From positions 1 to 64,000 of the forward strand of contig NZ_PEDM01000005.1 of the NCBI RefSeq assembly GCF_002742685.1: a stretch of DNA of 64,000 nucleotides, written 5' to 3'. This stretch comes from Anoxybacillus flavithermus (GTDB lineage: Bacteria; Bacillota; Bacilli; Bacillales; Anoxybacillaceae). Under the pieces are notes generated by a model, which was not told the DNA's origin, made no database searches, and saw only the letters and a program-made list of their open reading frames with translations. Positions 27,955-36,375 of this stretch are shown piece by piece; position 1 is the first letter of the stretch, and each line of letters opens with the position of its first letter. Both the position numbers and the translations under genes were made by a program.

Positions 27955-28422
27955 ATGAGTCATTTAGAATTTCGGCAAGGTGATATCATATGGTTTAATT
28001 TCCCGGAAGAAGACCCAAAACCTCAATATACAATTAGAGGTCTTCATCCGGCTCTTTTATTACACGATTATACTTTGCCTAATCAAACCGTTGTTTTAGC
28101 TCCATTAACATCTTTATACGATAAAGATGGAAATAAAAAAGAGTTAAAGTCTTACCATTTGCCACTTTACAAGAAAGACTATCCAAGTTTGAGTAACGAT
28201 TCATATGTAAAATTAGACCAAATTATGACGTTCTCCCGAAATAAAATCGGTAGCTATATATGTTCCTTAAACGAAGTAGATAAAGCGTCTTTACATATTA
28301 AGTTAATCGAATCCCTTCAAATGCAGGATACCATCAAAGAAATTGTCTTTAAACAAATTGAAAAAACTGTTCAAGAATTAATCGAAAAATATGTGGAAGA
28401 TGTCATCACAAAAGAACTATAA
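27955..28422 (+). CDS. MazF/PemK-family toxin (endoribonuclease-like)
   Basis: 155 aa. The N-terminus FRQGDIIWFNFPEEDPKP followed by RGLHPALLLHD is the PemK/MazF SH3-like fold start, and VVLAPLTSLY continues the core strand. The C-terminal helix is longer than in classic MazF (about 110 aa). These toxins cleave mRNA. The ATG at 27955 has GGAGGGG upstream, and a terminator follows. Its place at the edge of the prophage suggests a plasmid-addiction-like role in keeping the prophage. Confidence 0.8.
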   Translation: MSHLEFRQGDIIWFNFPEEDPKPQYTIRGLHPALLLHDYTLPNQTVVLAPLTSLYDKDGNKKELKSYHLPLYKKDYPSLSNDSYVKLDQIMTFSRNKIGSYICSLNEVDKASLHIKLIESLQMQDTIKEIVFKQIEKTVQELIEKYVEDVITKEL

Positions 28423-28426
28423 CGCG

Positions 28427-28459
28427 ACCCGCCTTGATCTACAAGAAGGCGGGTTTTTT
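28427..28459 (+). terminator. Terminator of the toxin-antitoxin pair
   Basis: ACCCGCCTT-gatctaca-AGAAGGCGGGTTTTTT, a strong hairpin with T-run between convergent toxin and endolysin genes. Confidence 0.92.
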
Positions 28460-28471
28460 AAATATAAAATT

Positions 28472-29140
28472 TTATTTCAATCGAATCTTCTGCCCAACCC
28501 GAATCAAATTCGGGTTGCTAATCCCATTCAATTTCTGCAACGCATCTACTGTTGTATTATGCTTTGTTGCAATTTTTGACAGCGTGTCGCCTTTTTGAAC
28601 AACATATACACCTCCAGCGCTCATTTTCAACATCACACGCTTTTTGAAGTCTTCGAATGCTTGTCCATTTTTGACCCACGGCGCTGGACAATTTTTTCTC
28701 GTGATGTCGTAGTGTCGGACAATGTCTTTCAACGGATCCAACTTGTATCGTTGGCATAACTCCACAAACACATCTTCTGTGCGAGCGATTGTGTCAGGAT
28801 GGAATGTACCATCTTTCTCCACACACATTTCCACACCGATAGACAACAAGTTCGCGTTCGGCTTCAGTTCTGGAACGCCGCGGTAAGTGCCGTCGTTTGC
28901 ATGGTATGCCACTTCATCGAGGGGAATGATGTTGATTGCTTCGTTTTTATCCACGAATATGTGGGCAGAAGCGTAACGTTTCGCTTCTATAATCGTCTGA
29001 TCGTAATACGTAAAGTGATTCGCTGCTGTCGCGCCTGGATTTGCAGTCCAGTGCAATACCAGTTTTTTCACGCCTTTTAATTTTAATCCCGGACGGGAAT
29101 ATTTGTTCAATCGAATAAACTTTTCTGTCCATACGCTCAT
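28472..29140 (-). CDS. Phage endolysin: N-acetylmuramoyl-L-alanine amidase with LysM
   Basis: 222 aa. The N-terminal Amidase_2 domain ([17 protein letters not shown], later [15 protein letters not shown]) has the His and Cys zinc ligands; a C-terminal LysM ([18 protein letters not shown], about 179-222) binds the wall. This is the XlyA-type layout of PBSX. The start codon overlaps the holin stop (TAATG), so the two lysis proteins are translated together. No signal peptide, as expected for holin-dependent release. Confidence 0.93.
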   Translation of the reverse strand: MSVWTEKFIRLNKYSRPGLKLKGVKKLVLHWTANPGATAANHFTYYDQTIIEAKRYASAHIFVDKNEAINIIPLDEVAYHANDGTYRGVPELKPNANLLSIGVEMCVEKDGTFHPDTIARTEDVFVELCQRYKLDPLKDIVRHYDITRKNCPAPWVKNGQAFEDFKKRVMLKMSAGGVYVVQKGDTLSKIATKHNTTVDALQKLNGISNPNLIRVGQKIRLK

Positions 29141-29556
29141 TATTTATCCTCTCCTTTTTGACTTTCGCTTTTTAATTGAACAAAAACTTTTGACACTTGT
29201 CCCGGAATGGATACACCCAAACGACCGAGATTTTCAATAAAACTGATGCCTTCATTACCGATTAAAAACATAATCATCGTATTGCGCATAAAATCACCGC
29301 TGCCTGTCACCGCGTCCAGTTGGTTTGCCACGATGACAGCTAAAATCATGGCCATTTTTTTCATTAACCCTCTAAACGCTGTTTTTGATGAAACTTCTTT
29401 TGTACCAACAGCGACCATTAGGCCCGAAATGTAGTCCACCGCCATCATGATTCCGAGTGCAATAGCAAGATGATCAACCCCGCCAATTAAATAGGCGATA
29501 GCTGATGCGCTACCGCCTGTGATTGTTGTGTATAGTGTGTTTGTATTATGTTTCAT
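29140..29556 (-). CDS. Phage holin (toxin secretion/phage lysis holin family)
   Basis: 138 aa with three to four hydrophobic segments and the family core [17 protein letters not shown] and [21 protein letters not shown] (Phage_holin_4 type). It should form membrane pores that release the endolysin encoded directly downstream. Confidence 0.9.
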   Translation of the reverse strand: MKHNTNTLYTTITGGSASAIAYLIGGVDHLAIALGIMMAVDYISGLMVAVGTKEVSSKTAFRGLMKKMAMILAVIVANQLDAVTGSGDFMRNTMIMFLIGNEGISFIENLGRLGVSIPGQVSKVFVQLKSESQKGEDK

Positions 29557-29582
29557 TTGTTTTCCTCTCTTTCTTTAAGAAT

Positions 29583-29616
29583 AACAAACACCCTCTCATG
29601 CGAAAGTGTGCTTGTT
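29583..29616 (-). terminator. Hairpin after the metallopeptidase gene
   Basis: On the minus strand AACAAGCAC...GTGTTTGTT forms a nine-pair stem with more pairs inside. It separates the inserted metallopeptidase gene from the lysis genes. The T-tract is short. Confidence 0.5.
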
Positions 29617-29636
29617 GCGCATAATCGTCCTAATCT

Positions 29637-30302
29637 TCATTGATCATCCAAAGAGCACTTAGATTTGAGTTTTTCTTCATAAAATTTCTTCCTACATGTA
29701 ACAATTAACATTAAAACACCAACAACACCAACAACACTAACAACACTAACAACACTAACAACACTAAAGAAAAATAGAGAAGGGAACATGATGGTGCATA
29801 AAATAATAATTAAGAATAAAAGCACAGCGAAACGATTCATACAAATTTCAAATACTGCCCATCTATAAAAATTAAATTCTTCTTCCATCCTCTCTTTTTT
29901 ACAATAATCTCTAGCATATTTATTTGCATCCAGTTCTTTTTTACTCACTGGATATATTATGATATTCAGGTTTTTTTTGAGTTTGTTACGACAAGGGTCT
30001 GACCAACAAAATTTGTCTTTTGCTTTTTTATACTGCCATACATGACGCATTTCATGCGCTAACGTCCCAACGTAATTTTTGCTTTTAATTAGAATCAAAT
30101 CCTCATCCACCGGCCATGGATATATTCCTCTAGTGTTTTTCGATTTTAAATACATATCTTCTAAACATTTCGCGTGAGATGGATTTTTCTTTCTAATACT
30201 TTCGATATAATCTCTTGCTCCATCCTCTCCACACACAATCTGTAGATTAGAGTCAATTCCTAACTCCTTTTTTATATTTTCAACATGTTCCTCAAAAGTC
30301 AT
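29637..30302 (-). CDS. Membrane-anchored HExxH metallopeptidase-like protein (phage moron)
   Basis: 221 aa, not a known phage structural protein. Residues 80-90 hold a zinc-peptidase motif, TLAHEMRHVWQ (HEMRH at 83-87); KKELDANKYA (about 121-130) offers an acidic third ligand. Residues 158-202 are strongly hydrophobic and predicted to span the membrane, ending in a VVS/VVG repeat and then a basic tail. It is AT-rich, has its own well-formed ribosome binding site (AAGGAAGGGG), a 140-nt upstream region without genes and a hairpin behind it. These are features of a moron expressed from the prophage. Target unknown. Confidence 0.78.
   Translation of the reverse strand: MTFEEHVENIKKELGIDSNLQIVCGEDGARDYIESIRKKNPSHAKCLEDMYLKSKNTRGIYPWPVDEDLILIKSKNYVGTLAHEMRHVWQYKKAKDKFCWSDPCRNKLKKNLNIIIYPVSKKELDANKYARDYCKKERMEEEFNFYRWAVFEICMNRFAVLLFLIIILCTIMFPSLFFFSVVSVVSVVSVVGVVGVLMLIVTCRKKFYEEKLKSKCSLDDQ
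29715..29768. repeat. 9-bp tandem repeat inside the metallopeptidase gene
   Basis: Six copies of AACACYAAC (the last ends in AAA) in a row, in frame, encoding VVS or VVG units at about residues 180-196 of the membrane segment. Confidence 0.9.
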
Positions 30303-30445
30303 TTAGTTTCCCCTTCCTTTGTTTTTGAATCTAAGTCATAATTATGCAAAAACACACAAATTCCTCTTTATTTCGACAAAAAATTTTTGGGGTTAAATAT
30401 GGTCGGAAGGGCATCGCATCTTCCTTACTACAAAACCATTTATTT

Positions 30446-30583
30446 TTAATTTACAATCAAATCCTCCCTTCCTTTCTCAATTAAATAAGCGTCAATCCCT
30501 TCTTTTAAATCAGGGCGACGCTGGATGACATAATCATACGTATACACTCCGTCAATGATACGTTGTGCTAAATATGCCACCAT
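30446..30583 (-). CDS. Small phage tail-region protein, CD1375 family
   Basis: A 45-aa protein (MVAYLAQRIIDG...RRPDLKEGIDAYL) of the type found after tail-fibre genes in many Firmicutes myophages (CD1375-like; position of PBSX xkdX). Its ATG overlaps the stop of the preceding gene (TAATG). Function unknown. The 143 nt between it and the metallopeptidase gene contain no gene. Confidence 0.8.
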   Translation of the reverse strand: MVAYLAQRIIDGVYTYDYVIQRRPDLKEGIDAYLIEKGREDLIVN

Positions 30584-30897
30584 TACTGCATACCTCCTAA
30601 CAGTAAAGCGTCTAATGCTTGTTGCATTAATTCGATTCTTTGCCGCAATTCTTCTTCTGGTGTTAGCGGTCTGTCAATATACTCATAATAAACACTGTTG
30701 GTTTGCGGGTTGTAATACATAACAGGTGTTTTTCCTTCCACCTGCTCTGGCTCTGGAATATCCTCTACCAATGCACCGATTTGTCGCAATTCTTCTTCCG
30801 TTTTTCCAAGCCCATGCTCTTCATCAAACGGAATACAGTGGATAAATCCCACACGCAACCCTTTTTCATCTTGTGTAAAATCGCCAATAAATTTCAT
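30583..30897 (-). CDS. XkdW-like tail-fibre-associated protein
   Basis: 104 aa, acidic, with a C-terminal part LTPEEELRQRIELMQQALDALL typical of XkdW-type proteins, which follow fibre genes and may assist fibre assembly. Assigned by position and the C-terminal helix; the fold is otherwise unknown. Confidence 0.65.
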   Translation of the reverse strand: MKFIGDFTQDEKGLRVGFIHCIPFDEEHGLGKTEEELRQIGALVEDIPEPEQVEGKTPVMYYNPQTNSVYYEYIDRPLTPEEELRQRIELMQQALDALLLGGMQ

Positions 30898-30901
30898 AAT
30901 A

Positions 30902-31795
30902 TCACCCCACGATTTGATAATATTTGTTTCCGTCTAACTTTCGTACAGCTTTACCTCCTGCTGCAACGTTATGAGCAACATAAACATTTCCTGCACTGTC
31001 GACAGCGATGCCGTATCCATTAGAAACATCCGTTTTTGACCAGATTTCATTGCCGTTTATATCTAACTTTCTTACTGCTTTACCTGCCGAAATGCAATGA
31101 GCAACATAAACACTCCCCGCGCTATCGACAGCGATGCTGTATCCATAATCAACATCTGTTTTTGACCAGATTTCATTGCCGTTAGCATCTAATTTACGTA
31201 CCACTTTACCTCCTGCCGCAACGTTATGAGCAACATAAACATTTCCTGCACTATCGACGGCGATGCTGTATCCATTAGAAACATCCGTTTTTGACCAAAT
31301 CTCGTTCCCATTAGCGTCTAATTTACGTACAGCTTTATATCCTGCCGCAACGTTATGAGCAACATAAACATTTCCTGCGCTGTCGACAGCGATGCCGTAT
31401 CCATTAGAAACATCCGTTTTTGACCAGATTTCATTGCCGTTTATATCTAACTTTCTTACTGCTTTACCTGCCGAAATGCAATGAGCAACATAAACACTCC
31501 CCGCGCTATCGACAGCGATGCTGTATCCATAATCAACATCTGTTTTTGACCAGATTTCATTGCCGTTAGCATCTAATTTACGTACCACTTTACCTCCTGC
31601 CGCAACGTTATGAGCAACATAAACATTTCCTGCGCTGTCGACAGCGATGCCGTATCCATTAGAAACATCCGTTTTTGACCAGATTTCATTGCCCATTCCA
31701 CCTGCATAATCAACTATATTAAAACCTTGTTTTAAAATACTTCCTTTGCGATACTTTCCAGATGGGTAAATGCCAAAATAGTTTCTAATTCCCAT
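30902..31795 (-). CDS. Phage tail fibre/receptor-binding candidate made of beta-propeller-type repeats
   Basis: 297 aa. After a 40-residue N-terminus come six repeats of about 42-43 residues with the pattern GNEIWSKTDVxxGYxIAVDS, AGxVYVAH, VRKLDxNG. This looks like the SBBP/NHL family of propeller blades; six blades could close one propeller. The order is A-B-A'-A-B-A by small differences. Its place between a fibre-like gene and the XkdW-like gene suggests a distal tail protein that contacts the cell. Repeats are nearly identical in DNA, implying recent duplication. Confidence 0.78.
   Translation of the reverse strand: MGIRNYFGIYPSGKYRKGSILKQGFNIVDYAGGMGNEIWSKTDVSNGYGIAVDSAGNVYVAHNVAAGGKVVRKLDANGNEIWSKTDVDYGYSIAVDSAGSVYVAHCISAGKAVRKLDINGNEIWSKTDVSNGYGIAVDSAGNVYVAHNVAAGYKAVRKLDANGNEIWSKTDVSNGYSIAVDSAGNVYVAHNVAAGGKVVRKLDANGNEIWSKTDVDYGYSIAVDSAGSVYVAHCISAGKAVRKLDINGNEIWSKTDVSNGYGIAVDSAGNVYVAHNVAAGGKAVRKLDGNKYYQIVG
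30915..31695. repeat. Tandem array of about 126-129-bp coding repeats
   Basis: Six units, most strikingly a two-unit block repeated almost exactly (about 31048-31255 and about 31427-31636). Each unit encodes one propeller blade of the fibre candidate. Confidence 0.85.
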
Positions 31796-31797
31796 GA

Positions 31798-32103
31798 TTA
31801 CGCCACCTCTACACCGCTAATGTAGACGTTAATGGCGTTCGCTGTCCCTGCTTGCACGGTAATCGTTTCTGCGGCTTGCATAACTAACGATAAATCAATA
31901 ACAACCGTATCGTTTGCATTAACAGAATAGTTATTAACTATTTCTATTCCCACTATTGTGATTGTGGCTGTTGCCGCACTTGCGGTTTTGTTTGTCAGTA
32001 CAATGTTTTTTACAATCGTTGTCGTCGAAGCAGGCACGGTATAAGCCGTTGTTGCCGTTGTGCCAGCCGTTCCTTTATATAAACGTCTCGCTGTTGCCGC
32101 CAA
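31798..32103 (-). CDS. Small beta-rich phage tail protein
   Basis: 101 aa, rich in Thr, Ala and Val (IVLTNKTASAATATITIVG), predicted to be a compact beta sandwich. It ends next to the propeller gene and follows the fibre gene directly (its start is 1 nt after that stop). Similar small proteins occur among the fibre genes of Bacillus phages; precise role unknown. Confidence 0.65.
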   Translation of the reverse strand: MAATARRLYKGTAGTTATTAYTVPASTTTIVKNIVLTNKTASAATATITIVGIEIVNNYSVNANDTVVIDLSLVMQAAETITVQAGTANAINVYISGVEVA

Positions 32104-32511
32104 TTATATCGCCCCCATCCAATAGAGAATTTCAAGGTCATTCGCTTTTGATTGTGTTGCGTTCCAAGCTGTTCTTTCTGCTGATGTTATATGCTTCACA
32201 TTATCCGCCGAATGCGCAACAACTGCATCATTCACTTGTTTCACCGCATTTGCTGTTGCCGCTTTCGTCGTCGATGTACTTGTCAATGTATCGTCTAGTT
32301 GGACGATGCCGGCTTGTGTGGTGCTTGCAGACGGCATCGACTGTTGCGGCAACTGTTCCGACAGAATTTTCCCATCTGGTCCTAGGATAGCGACTTTCCC
32401 ATCAATTTTGTCCCAGTTGTCATTCAGCATTGTCTGTATATTAAACGTGTCATTTGCGTCTGCAATAGGGTCTTTCTTGTACAATCCTAATCGAGGTGTG
32501 TTACTCGCCAA
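32104..32511 (-). CDS. Phage tail fibre N-terminal-type protein
   Basis: 135 aa. The start (PRLGLYKKDPIADANDTFNIQTMLNDNWDKID) is the usual N-terminus of XkdV-like fibres, which attaches to the baseplate, followed by ILSEQLPQ and a helical part. It is much shorter than XkdV, so the fibre is split: this base plus the separate propeller protein. The fibre pieces could also be a result of rearrangement. Confidence 0.75.
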   Translation of the reverse strand: MASNTPRLGLYKKDPIADANDTFNIQTMLNDNWDKIDGKVAILGPDGKILSEQLPQQSMPSASTTQAGIVQLDDTLTSTSTTKAATANAVKQVNDAVVAHSADNVKHITSAERTAWNATQSKANDLEILYWMGAI

Positions 32512-32513
32512 TA

Positions 32514-33050
32514 TTATGCACCTCCTGCAAATTTATCGAGCGTTGTCGCTTCCAATTGCGAAAGCGTCATTACGTTATGAACATCTTTTATTAGCAAATA
32601 AGAAAACTCGAAGTCTATCGCCAAATGAGCCGGAATAATTTCACGCAAAGCGTTTTGGATGTCGGCTAAATTCGGCGGAACTCCGAGTTTGCTAACGAAT
32701 TTAATTTTTACGGTGTAAAGCGAAGGTTGTTCAGTTACTTCGACTTCGCCGTTATACCATGACTCTGCGACGTTTTTAATGAGAGCGACCGTTACTGTTC
32801 CGATGCCGCGTAACTTTGACTTGATCACGCTACGACGTTGTTCAATCGGCTTACTTTCATCGACAGGGATACCGCAAATGCGCTCCCAATGAGAAAGCCC
32901 CCATGTGGCTGTGTCAACATAGAACTGTTCCAAAACTTCATCTATTGTAGCACTCAATTGTTCAACTTCTTCGTTCTCTGTCCCTATTAAGTTTGGAAAT
33001 TCTCGTATATCTTGATAGTAATTAGGGAGATATTGAAATAGATTAGACAC
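32514..33050 (-). CDS. Baseplate protein, YmfQ/DUF2313 family (XkdU-like)
   Basis: 178 aa with the family hallmarks LPNYYQDIREFPNLI at the start and WGLSHWERICGIPVDESKPIEQRR in the middle. The family sits after gpJ-type baseplate genes and links wedge to fibre. Start overlaps the xkdT-like gene by 8 nt. Confidence 0.88.
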   Translation of the reverse strand: MSNLFQYLPNYYQDIREFPNLIGTENEEVEQLSATIDEVLEQFYVDTATWGLSHWERICGIPVDESKPIEQRRSVIKSKLRGIGTVTVALIKNVAESWYNGEVEVTEQPSLYTVKIKFVSKLGVPPNLADIQNALREIIPAHLAIDFEFSYLLIKDVHNVMTLSQLEATTLDKFAGGA

Positions 33051-34083
33051 TTATTGATACCCCCCCACGAACAGGAACCTCCTCATCTTGCAACGCGACA
33101 TTAGCCGTGCCCCCATTCACAGTCAGTCCATTGTAATCAATGACACCGGGCGTGTTCAGTAAGAGTGTTCCGATTTTTGCGTAGCTGACATATGTCATTG
33201 AAAAAGCAATCTCTTTGAAATATTCATCCAACGACGCTGGGAAAGCATCTTGAACATTTTGCAACGTATATCCCGATGCAAGGACTACGTTCGCCGAAAC
33301 ATTGATCGGTTTGCCTGTCGCTGAAGCTACTGTGACAGACGCTCCGATTGGTCGCATTTGTTCGATATATTCTTGTACTTGTGTAACTAAATTATTTGTA
33401 GCTGGCTGCATATCCGTATTGACAATGGTGACTTTGACCGTGCCTGAACCATTCCAAAGAGGCGTCACTTTTGCCGCACCTACGCCTGCAACCTCGGTTG
33501 CCCATTGTTTATAGTCCGCCGCATTTCCGCTCGTTCCTGGCTCCCGTACCTTTTGCAAAAATCGTTTCCGCAGTGACTCGTCGCTCTCCTCGTCTTCGCC
33601 AGGAAACAACACATCTGCCAACGTTGCTGTCCCTAGTCCCTCGATCGGTTCAATCGGCAATAAATTCCCGAATTCCTGATTTCCCGCACTTCCTGGTGTT
33701 TCAGCCTGCATGCGAAATTGGCCGTCCGTGATTTTTTCGATCGCTACATAGACCATATCGTTTAGTCTAAATCGGCTTCCGATTGGAATATTAAACGGTA
33801 CATCGTTTCCATCCGTAAATATTCCTTTTCGCACAGCAGGTGTTGCTTGCTTTCTGTATACACCAAAGTCCGCGGCACGCTTATCTAAATATTCGCCCGT
33901 TGATGTTTCTCCGAACGCAAGGCGCAAAACGATATCTAACTCGTCGTACATTTTTGCCAATTCGATTGCAGCTGGCGCTAAAGCATCATAAATAATCGAC
34001 CCTTCTCGTTTGTCTATATCATCCGATATACGATCCAGCATACGTTGTAAAATCGTCTCGAACGTCTGATTTTCAAACAACAC
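33043..34083 (-). CDS. Baseplate J-like protein (XkdT-like)
   Basis: 346 aa, Baseplate_J family. DKREGSIIYDALAPAAIELAKMYDELD near the N-terminus and the later LFPGEDEESDESLRKRFLQ are typical. It is a wedge component of the contractile-tail baseplate. GTG start at 34083 behind AAAGAGGTGAA. Confidence 0.93.
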   Translation of the reverse strand: MLFENQTFETILQRMLDRISDDIDKREGSIIYDALAPAAIELAKMYDELDIVLRLAFGETSTGEYLDKRAADFGVYRKQATPAVRKGIFTDGNDVPFNIPIGSRFRLNDMVYVAIEKITDGQFRMQAETPGSAGNQEFGNLLPIEPIEGLGTATLADVLFPGEDEESDESLRKRFLQKVREPGTSGNAADYKQWATEVAGVGAAKVTPLWNGSGTVKVTIVNTDMQPATNNLVTQVQEYIEQMRPIGASVTVASATGKPINVSANVVLASGYTLQNVQDAFPASLDEYFKEIAFSMTYVSYAKIGTLLLNTPGVIDYNGLTVNGGTANVALQDEEVPVRGGVSISV

Positions 34084-34483
34084 CGTTCACCTCTTTCGGC
34101 AGTTCTATTTTTCCATAAACGGTGTAGCACACGATTTTCGCAACGGCTGAATCCCCAGAAAATTGCACCGTCACGTCTACATCTGTTACTCGCTCATCCT
34201 GCAATACAGCTTCCTTAATTCGTCGCGGCAATTCTGCTTGAACGAATAGTCTTTCTTTTCCAATCAAGTTTTCAAAGCCGTAATTATCGCTATAAATCAA
34301 ATATTTAAAACGATCGGTGCTCAGCACTTTAAAAATGGATTGCTTAATCGCTTCTACTCCATCAACCATTCCACTGCATTGGCCATTTTCAAAATCAAGG
34401 CGATACGTTTTTGACGGAATCGCCGATGGTTCCACCACTTCTGCTTCTTCAATTGTGATGTTTTCAGAAGGAAGTACCATCAT
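34073..34483 (-). CDS. Baseplate wedge protein, DUF2634 (XkdS-like)
   Basis: 136 aa. KTYRLDFENGQCSGMVDGVEAIKQSIFKVL followed by TDRFKYLIYSDNYG is the W/gp25-like pattern of DUF2634. It overlaps xkdT by 11 nt and xkdR by 4 nt. Confidence 0.9.
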   Translation of the reverse strand: MMVLPSENITIEEAEVVEPSAIPSKTYRLDFENGQCSGMVDGVEAIKQSIFKVLSTDRFKYLIYSDNYGFENLIGKERLFVQAELPRRIKEAVLQDERVTDVDVTVQFSGDSAVAKIVCYTVYGKIELPKEVNGVV

Positions 34484-34737
34484 TTCACCACCTTGTCTAA
34501 AACAACAAATTGTTGTCCGCCTTGGACGCGGAGCAAAATGACTTTATCTGCGCGTTTCAAATTAGCTTGGGTTACACGCTCTGTAATAACCAAAAACTCT
34601 TCGGTCAGCTTCAACTTCTGATGTATTTGAACCTCAAGGGGGCTTTCAGATACGACCGTGCCAAACGACACATGAACGGGATTCGTCGCTTCTACAGCCT
34701 TTACGGCAACCGTTTTAATTAAATCTATTAAACTCAT
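34480..34737 (-). CDS. Baseplate-associated protein, DUF2577 (XkdR-like)
   Basis: 85 aa. VHVSFGTVVSESPLEVQIHQKLKL and the terminal GGQQFVVLDKV are the DUF2577 pattern, a small beta-barrel-like piece of PBSX-type baseplates. Confidence 0.88.
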   Translation of the reverse strand: MSLIDLIKTVAVKAVEATNPVHVSFGTVVSESPLEVQIHQKLKLTEEFLVITERVTQANLKRADKVILLRVQGGQQFVVLDKVVK

Positions 34738-34738
34738 A

Positions 34739-35701
34739 TCAAATCACCTTCAAATCAAGCTGCATCGTATGCACGCCACCTTCCCAGTTATGCGTGCATT
34801 CATCGACAAGGAAATATTGTTTAATGCCGATTTTTTCAATGTACACAAACACAAAGCATCCGGCACGCACTTTCCAATGACCAAGGCAATTAAGTTTCAA
34901 TGATTTCGTTTCCCGATTTCGTAACTTAATCAGCTTGTCCAACAAATCTTTAATTTGCGCTGCCGTCATCTTTTCATCGACTTTGCGAAACTCTTGCAAC
35001 CGTCCCCATTTAGCAATGTTCGCGCTGTCTTGGGCGATATAGACCTCGCGTTTGCCGGTTTTTTTATTGTCTTGCACAATCTTGACGCGATTATACGTTT
35101 CTTCGTCGATTGATTTTTTGTACTCAAAATCAAAAAGCAGACTCTCTTCCCCAATGTAGAAGTCGTCTGCTGAAATAGCCATGTTATTGATATTTCGCAA
35201 TTCTAATTTTCCGAAATTATCGAACAGCACATAGTTTCTGTTCGTCGCAATTAGCGTTGAATCTAAAAACTTCGCTACCACATCGAGCGCTTTTTTGTTG
35301 TCCTCGACCATCGCTGGCACTTTGTATCCTGTATCTTCAAATGTTCCGATTTTTAATCCTGCATCGGCAGCAATTTTCTTTATGCCAGCTGTCGCTGTTG
35401 TCGAAGAAAATACAAATGTGTCGTTATACATAAGATATCGCAATTGGTCATATGCTTTTACACCGAATTCACTACTTGTGTTAAAACCTGTTTCAAACAC
35501 ATATCCGTAAAAAATTTTGTACGATCCGTCTGTTACGCGGATAATCGCTCCACTATTAACAGGAAACTTTGTTGGTTGTTCAATCACTAACTTCGCATCT
35601 AACGTCCCGGCCTTTCCGATGCGGCTAGTCTTCCATTGCGCGCTCGAAACAGGCATATCCCACACCGTTCCATCCCGATTATCAATCAATACTTCCATCA
35701 T
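34739..35701 (-). CDS. XkdQ-like baseplate hub protein
   Basis: 320 aa, XkdQ/YqbQ family, equivalent to the gpD-type hub of contractile tails. TSRIGKAGTLDAKLVIEQP and the internal YKIFYGYVFETGF are typical. The ATG at 35701 overlaps the stop of the LysM gene (ATGA). Confidence 0.9.
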   Translation of the reverse strand: MMEVLIDNRDGTVWDMPVSSAQWKTSRIGKAGTLDAKLVIEQPTKFPVNSGAIIRVTDGSYKIFYGYVFETGFNTSSEFGVKAYDQLRYLMYNDTFVFSSTTATAGIKKIAADAGLKIGTFEDTGYKVPAMVEDNKKALDVVAKFLDSTLIATNRNYVLFDNFGKLELRNINNMAISADDFYIGEESLLFDFEYKKSIDEETYNRVKIVQDNKKTGKREVYIAQDSANIAKWGRLQEFRKVDEKMTAAQIKDLLDKLIKLRNRETKSLKLNCLGHWKVRAGCFVFVYIEKIGIKQYFLVDECTHNWEGGVHTMQLDLKVI

Positions 35702-36375
35702 TTCACCCAATCTGTAGGAATTTTTAATACCAAACCGATTGGTAGTTTCCGCAACTGACTATCCTTAATCCCGTTCAGCTTTTGTAACTCTGGATATCGG
35801 TTGCCATTGCCTGTATAAAGCTTGGCTACTTTCCAAAGATTGTCGCCTGCTTTTAGCGTGTATGTCGTCGGTTTTGGCTTCGTATTTGGTCGAGCAGGCG
35901 CATTTTTCTTTACAACTTGAACAGCTGATAACGTTTGTTTTTTAACCACTTGCATTTTCTTTGGAGCGAATGGCATGTATGTTTTTAATTCCAGTGAAAA
36001 ATTGACGTCTTCACTACCAAACGATTCGTCGTATTCAAATCGCTCAATCGTGACTAATTCATTGATTGTAAAAGAGCCGTTGACATAGATATATCGAATC
36101 GGTTGTTTATTTCGCATCCATTTTTCTAACAAGTCAATGTAGTATTTCGGTTCTTTAAACACCGTTCCTGAATAATGAGTAGGTTGCGCAGGAAAAAAGG
36201 ATTCGAGAGAGAAGCCCGACAACTTTTTATCTTTCGGCACGTTTACACGCCCAAGCTTTGCAATTGTAAACTCCTCTCCGTCTCCTTCTGTTTTTACGTT
36301 CACCTTTTCAGGATTCACAGGAAGCCGAAACATTTCTTGGTCATTTGCGTGAAAATAAATGGCTCGTTCCATCAC
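35698..36375 (-). CDS. LysM tail protein (XkdP-like)
   Basis: 225 aa. Residues about 1-150 are the XkdP core (FRLPVNPEKVNVKTEGDGEEFTIAKLG), followed by a linker and a C-terminal LysM domain (YTLKAGDNLWKVAKLYTGN, about 172-222). It connects tape measure and baseplate hub; the LysM may bind wall during DNA injection. Confidence 0.92.
   Translation of the reverse strand: MMERAIYFHANDQEMFRLPVNPEKVNVKTEGDGEEFTIAKLGRVNVPKDKKLSGFSLESFFPAQPTHYSGTVFKEPKYYIDLLEKWMRNKQPIRYIYVNGSFTINELVTIERFEYDESFGSEDVNFSLELKTYMPFAPKKMQVVKKQTLSAVQVVKKNAPARPNTKPKPTTYTLKAGDNLWKVAKLYTGNGNRYPELQKLNGIKDSQLRKLPIGLVLKIPTDWVK

Noticed and set aside
29715-31700. Short and long tandem repeats as a CRISPR array
   Set aside because: They are in-frame coding repeats without unique spacers, and no cas genes are present.
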